Assembly (NCBI GenBank): GCA_000715685.1
Contig: KL569394.1
Coordinates: 41,945-47,909, forward strand
From: Streptomyces lilacinus
Lineage (GTDB): Bacteria > Actinomycetota > Actinomycetes > Streptomycetales > Streptomycetaceae
Direction of reading: 5' to 3'
Length of the DNA stretch: 5,965 nt
Each line of letters begins with the position of its first letter. The first letter of the stretch is position 1. The notes beneath the pieces were generated by a model. The model did not search any database. It was given only the letters and a program-made list of their open reading frames with translations, and had not been told where the DNA came from. The position numbers and the translations under genes are program-made. Positions 4,506 to 5,965 of this stretch are shown one piece after another.

Positions 4506-5957
4506 ATGAAACGCTCGAGGATCGTCCTGTCGCTCATCTGGTGTGCCGTCCTCGTCCTGGGCGCGATCTCCTGCACCGACGGCGACGAGCCGGATCGGCA
4601 TGCCGGAACGGCGGCGTCGCAACCGGTGCCCTCGGCGCAGCTGGTGATAGCCACCGGAGTGGACGTCACCGGCAAGAACGGAATCCGCAAACGCCTGGTC
4701 GACGCGTGGAACGAAAAGCAGGAGAGGGAGAAGTCGCCCTATCGCGCGCGTGCCGTCATCCTGCCGGGCTCCGCCGATCTGCAGCGGAGCCAGATGCTCG
4801 CGGCGCTGCAATCGGGGAGCGCCGGCTACGACATCGTGAACCTCGACGTCACGTGGGTCCCCGAGTTCGCCGCGGCCGGCCTCGTCCGGGAACTGCCCAA
4901 GGAATTCGCCGACGACGATGACATCCTTCCCAAGGTGGCCGCCACCGCTCGCTGGAAGGGGAAGGTCTACGCCGCGCCCTACAACAGCGATGTCGGCCTC
5001 CTCTACTACCGTCGCGACTACCTGGTCGACGGCGCGGGAATCAGCGACGAGACGCTCAAAAGGCTCGCCGGCAGCCGTACGACCTGGGACGACGTGGTTC
5101 CGCTGATGAACGCGGTGGACACCTGGGCTCTCGCCAACAAGTCCGACAAGTCGAAGAACTATCGGAGCGCGTGGACGAGTCAGCTGAGCGCCCGCGAAGG
5201 GCTCACCGTCAACGGCACCGAAGCCTTCGCGTCGGCGGGGGTGAAGCCGACCGACGAGGACGGCACGTACTCGGCCTCGCCGGAGGAGCTGAAAAAGGGC
5301 GTGGCCGAGTTCCGGAAGCGGACCGATGCCTCGCACACGCTCGAGGGCGCCTTCGAGTCGGACGAGGCCGGAACCCTCAAGGACTTCGCCGAAGGCCGGA
5401 CTGCTTTTCTCCGCCATTGGCCGTACGCCTACCGGACGCTCCACGCGGTCCTCGGCGACAGACTCGGCGTCGTCCCCCTCCCCGGCGCCGCCGCGCTGGG
5501 CGGCCAGAACCTCGCGGTGGCCCGCAACCCGGCCATGCCCGAGGAGCGGGTGGAAGCGGCCCTGGACCTGGTCGAGTTCCTCACCGGCAGGATCAGCGAG
5601 CGCTGCTTGCTGGACGCGGGCTTCGCCGCGACCCGCAAGTCGGCCTACACGGGCTCGGGCGTGTCGTGCGACGCCCACCGAACCGGGCCCACCGCGGCCG
5701 CGCCGTCGGAGGGAAGCGGCAACGACATGCCGCGCGACAAGGACGCCCAGCGCCCCCTGTACGCCCGCGGCACCCTCCTGCCGGCCCTGGAAGCGGCGGC
5801 CTTGCGCCCCCGCACGCCCCTTTACGGCGCGTTCACCCACACATTCATCACGGAGCTGAGCAGGCTTCACACCTCGCCGAAGTCCCCGCCGACCTCCGAC
5901 GAAGACGTCGCGAAGGAGCTGCACGCGGCGCTCCGGAAGGTCCTGCCCAGCCGCTGA
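4506..5957 (+). CDS. Extracellular solute-binding lipoprotein, ABC-transporter type, permease-less in this window
   Basis: A 483-aa secreted protein. The N-terminus is a lipoprotein signal peptide: MKRSR, a hydrophobic core (residues 6-20), and lipobox AISC with Cys23 as the lipid-modified residue, followed by an acidic, Ala/Pro/Ser-rich linker (24-45). The mature part looks like a family 1 (carbohydrate-type) solute-binding protein: first strand QLVIATGVD (45-53), LVDAWNEKQ helix (64-72), SGSAGYDIVNLDVTWVPEFAAAGLV (103-127), the hinge-region signature WKGKVYAAPYNSDVGLLYYRRDYL (150-173), and EGRTAFLRHWPYAYR (296-310) before GVVPLPG (321-327). Cys367 and Cys388 could form one disulfide. Length is normal to slightly long for the family. 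Such proteins usually deliver a ligand to an ABC permease. Here the upstream partner is a caspase fusion and no permease is visible, although one could lie beyond the window. The ligand cannot be predicted. It probably belongs to the same operon as the caspase gene, perhaps as a sensor component. Confidence 0.9.
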   Translation: MKRSRIVLSLIWCAVLVLGAISCTDGDEPDRHAGTAASQPVPSAQLVIATGVDVTGKNGIRKRLVDAWNEKQEREKSPYRARAVILPGSADLQRSQMLAALQSGSAGYDIVNLDVTWVPEFAAAGLVRELPKEFADDDDILPKVAATARWKGKVYAAPYNSDVGLLYYRRDYLVDGAGISDETLKRLAGSRTTWDDVVPLMNAVDTWALANKSDKSKNYRSAWTSQLSAREGLTVNGTEAFASAGVKPTDEDGTYSASPEELKKGVAEFRKRTDASHTLEGAFESDEAGTLKDFAEGRTAFLRHWPYAYRTLHAVLGDRLGVVPLPGAAALGGQNLAVARNPAMPEERVEAALDLVEFLTGRISERCLLDAGFAATRKSAYTGSGVSCDAHRTGPTAAAPSEGSGNDMPRDKDAQRPLYARGTLLPALEAAALRPRTPLYGAFTHTFITELSRLHTSPKSPPTSDEDVAKELHAALRKVLPSR

Positions 5958-5963
5958 AGCGGC
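5950..5963 (+). terminator. Short inverted repeat at the end of the lipoprotein gene
   Basis: GCCGC (5950-5954) and GCGGC (5959-5963) can pair around a TGAA loop that includes the stop codon. A 5-bp GC stem is weak, and such repeats arise easily in this base composition. It might be the start of a larger terminator cut off by the window edge at 5965, but nothing further is visible. Confidence 0.15.
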
Positions 5964-5965
5964 GG

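Noticed and set aside
3810..5924. A 704-codon open frame on the minus strand, and other long minus-strand frames such as 47-1510
   Set aside because: In DNA with very high third-position GC, the antisense strand is often open. The products are repetitive Arg/Gly/Val-rich sequences, and the + strand genes have clear motifs.

Overview
This high-GC window has strong G/C preference at third codon positions and actinobacterial-type genes, so it most likely comes from Streptomyces or a close relative. All convincing genes lie on the + strand. Bases 1-17 are not genomic: they match 17 of the 19 bases of the Tn5/Nextera mosaic-end adapter. The window therefore begins at an untrimmed library end, and the first gene may be missing its 5' part.

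Left part (18-1474): the end, or possibly the whole, of a short unrecognised reading frame stops at 233. A complete 403-aa class I bacterial-type cytochrome P450 follows (263-1474) with intact I-helix, ExxR and heme-Cys motifs. These two genes are probably co-transcribed. They show no clear functional link to what follows.

Right part (about 1494-5957): a compact three-gene module. (1) A 114-aa protein resembles EACC1, the 'effector-associated constant component' of bacterial conflict systems. (2) Four bases later comes an 861-aa membrane-spanning fusion: an N-terminal caspase-like protease (His94/Cys152), one transmembrane helix, an extracytoplasmic substrate-binding domain and a C-terminal von Willebrand A domain. 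(3) Eighteen bases later comes a 483-aa secreted substrate-binding lipoprotein. The spacing indicates one operon. The architecture suggests that the outside of the cell is sampled by solute-binding and VWA modules, while a caspase effector sits on the cytoplasmic side with EACC1 as its partner. That would make it a transmembrane, ligand-gated caspase system. The domain calls are well supported by motifs; the signalling model is inference.

Possible regulation: the caspase gene contains two TTA leucine codons, the rare bldA-dependent codon of Streptomyces. A putative 17-codon leader ORF upstream of the EACC1 gene ends TTA-TGA, with its stop overlapping the EACC1 start (ATGA). Its Shine-Dalgarno sequence has complementary copies on both sides. 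No promoter could be assigned confidently. There is no RNA gene, CRISPR array or insertion sequence, and no gene-free stretch longer than about 80 bases.
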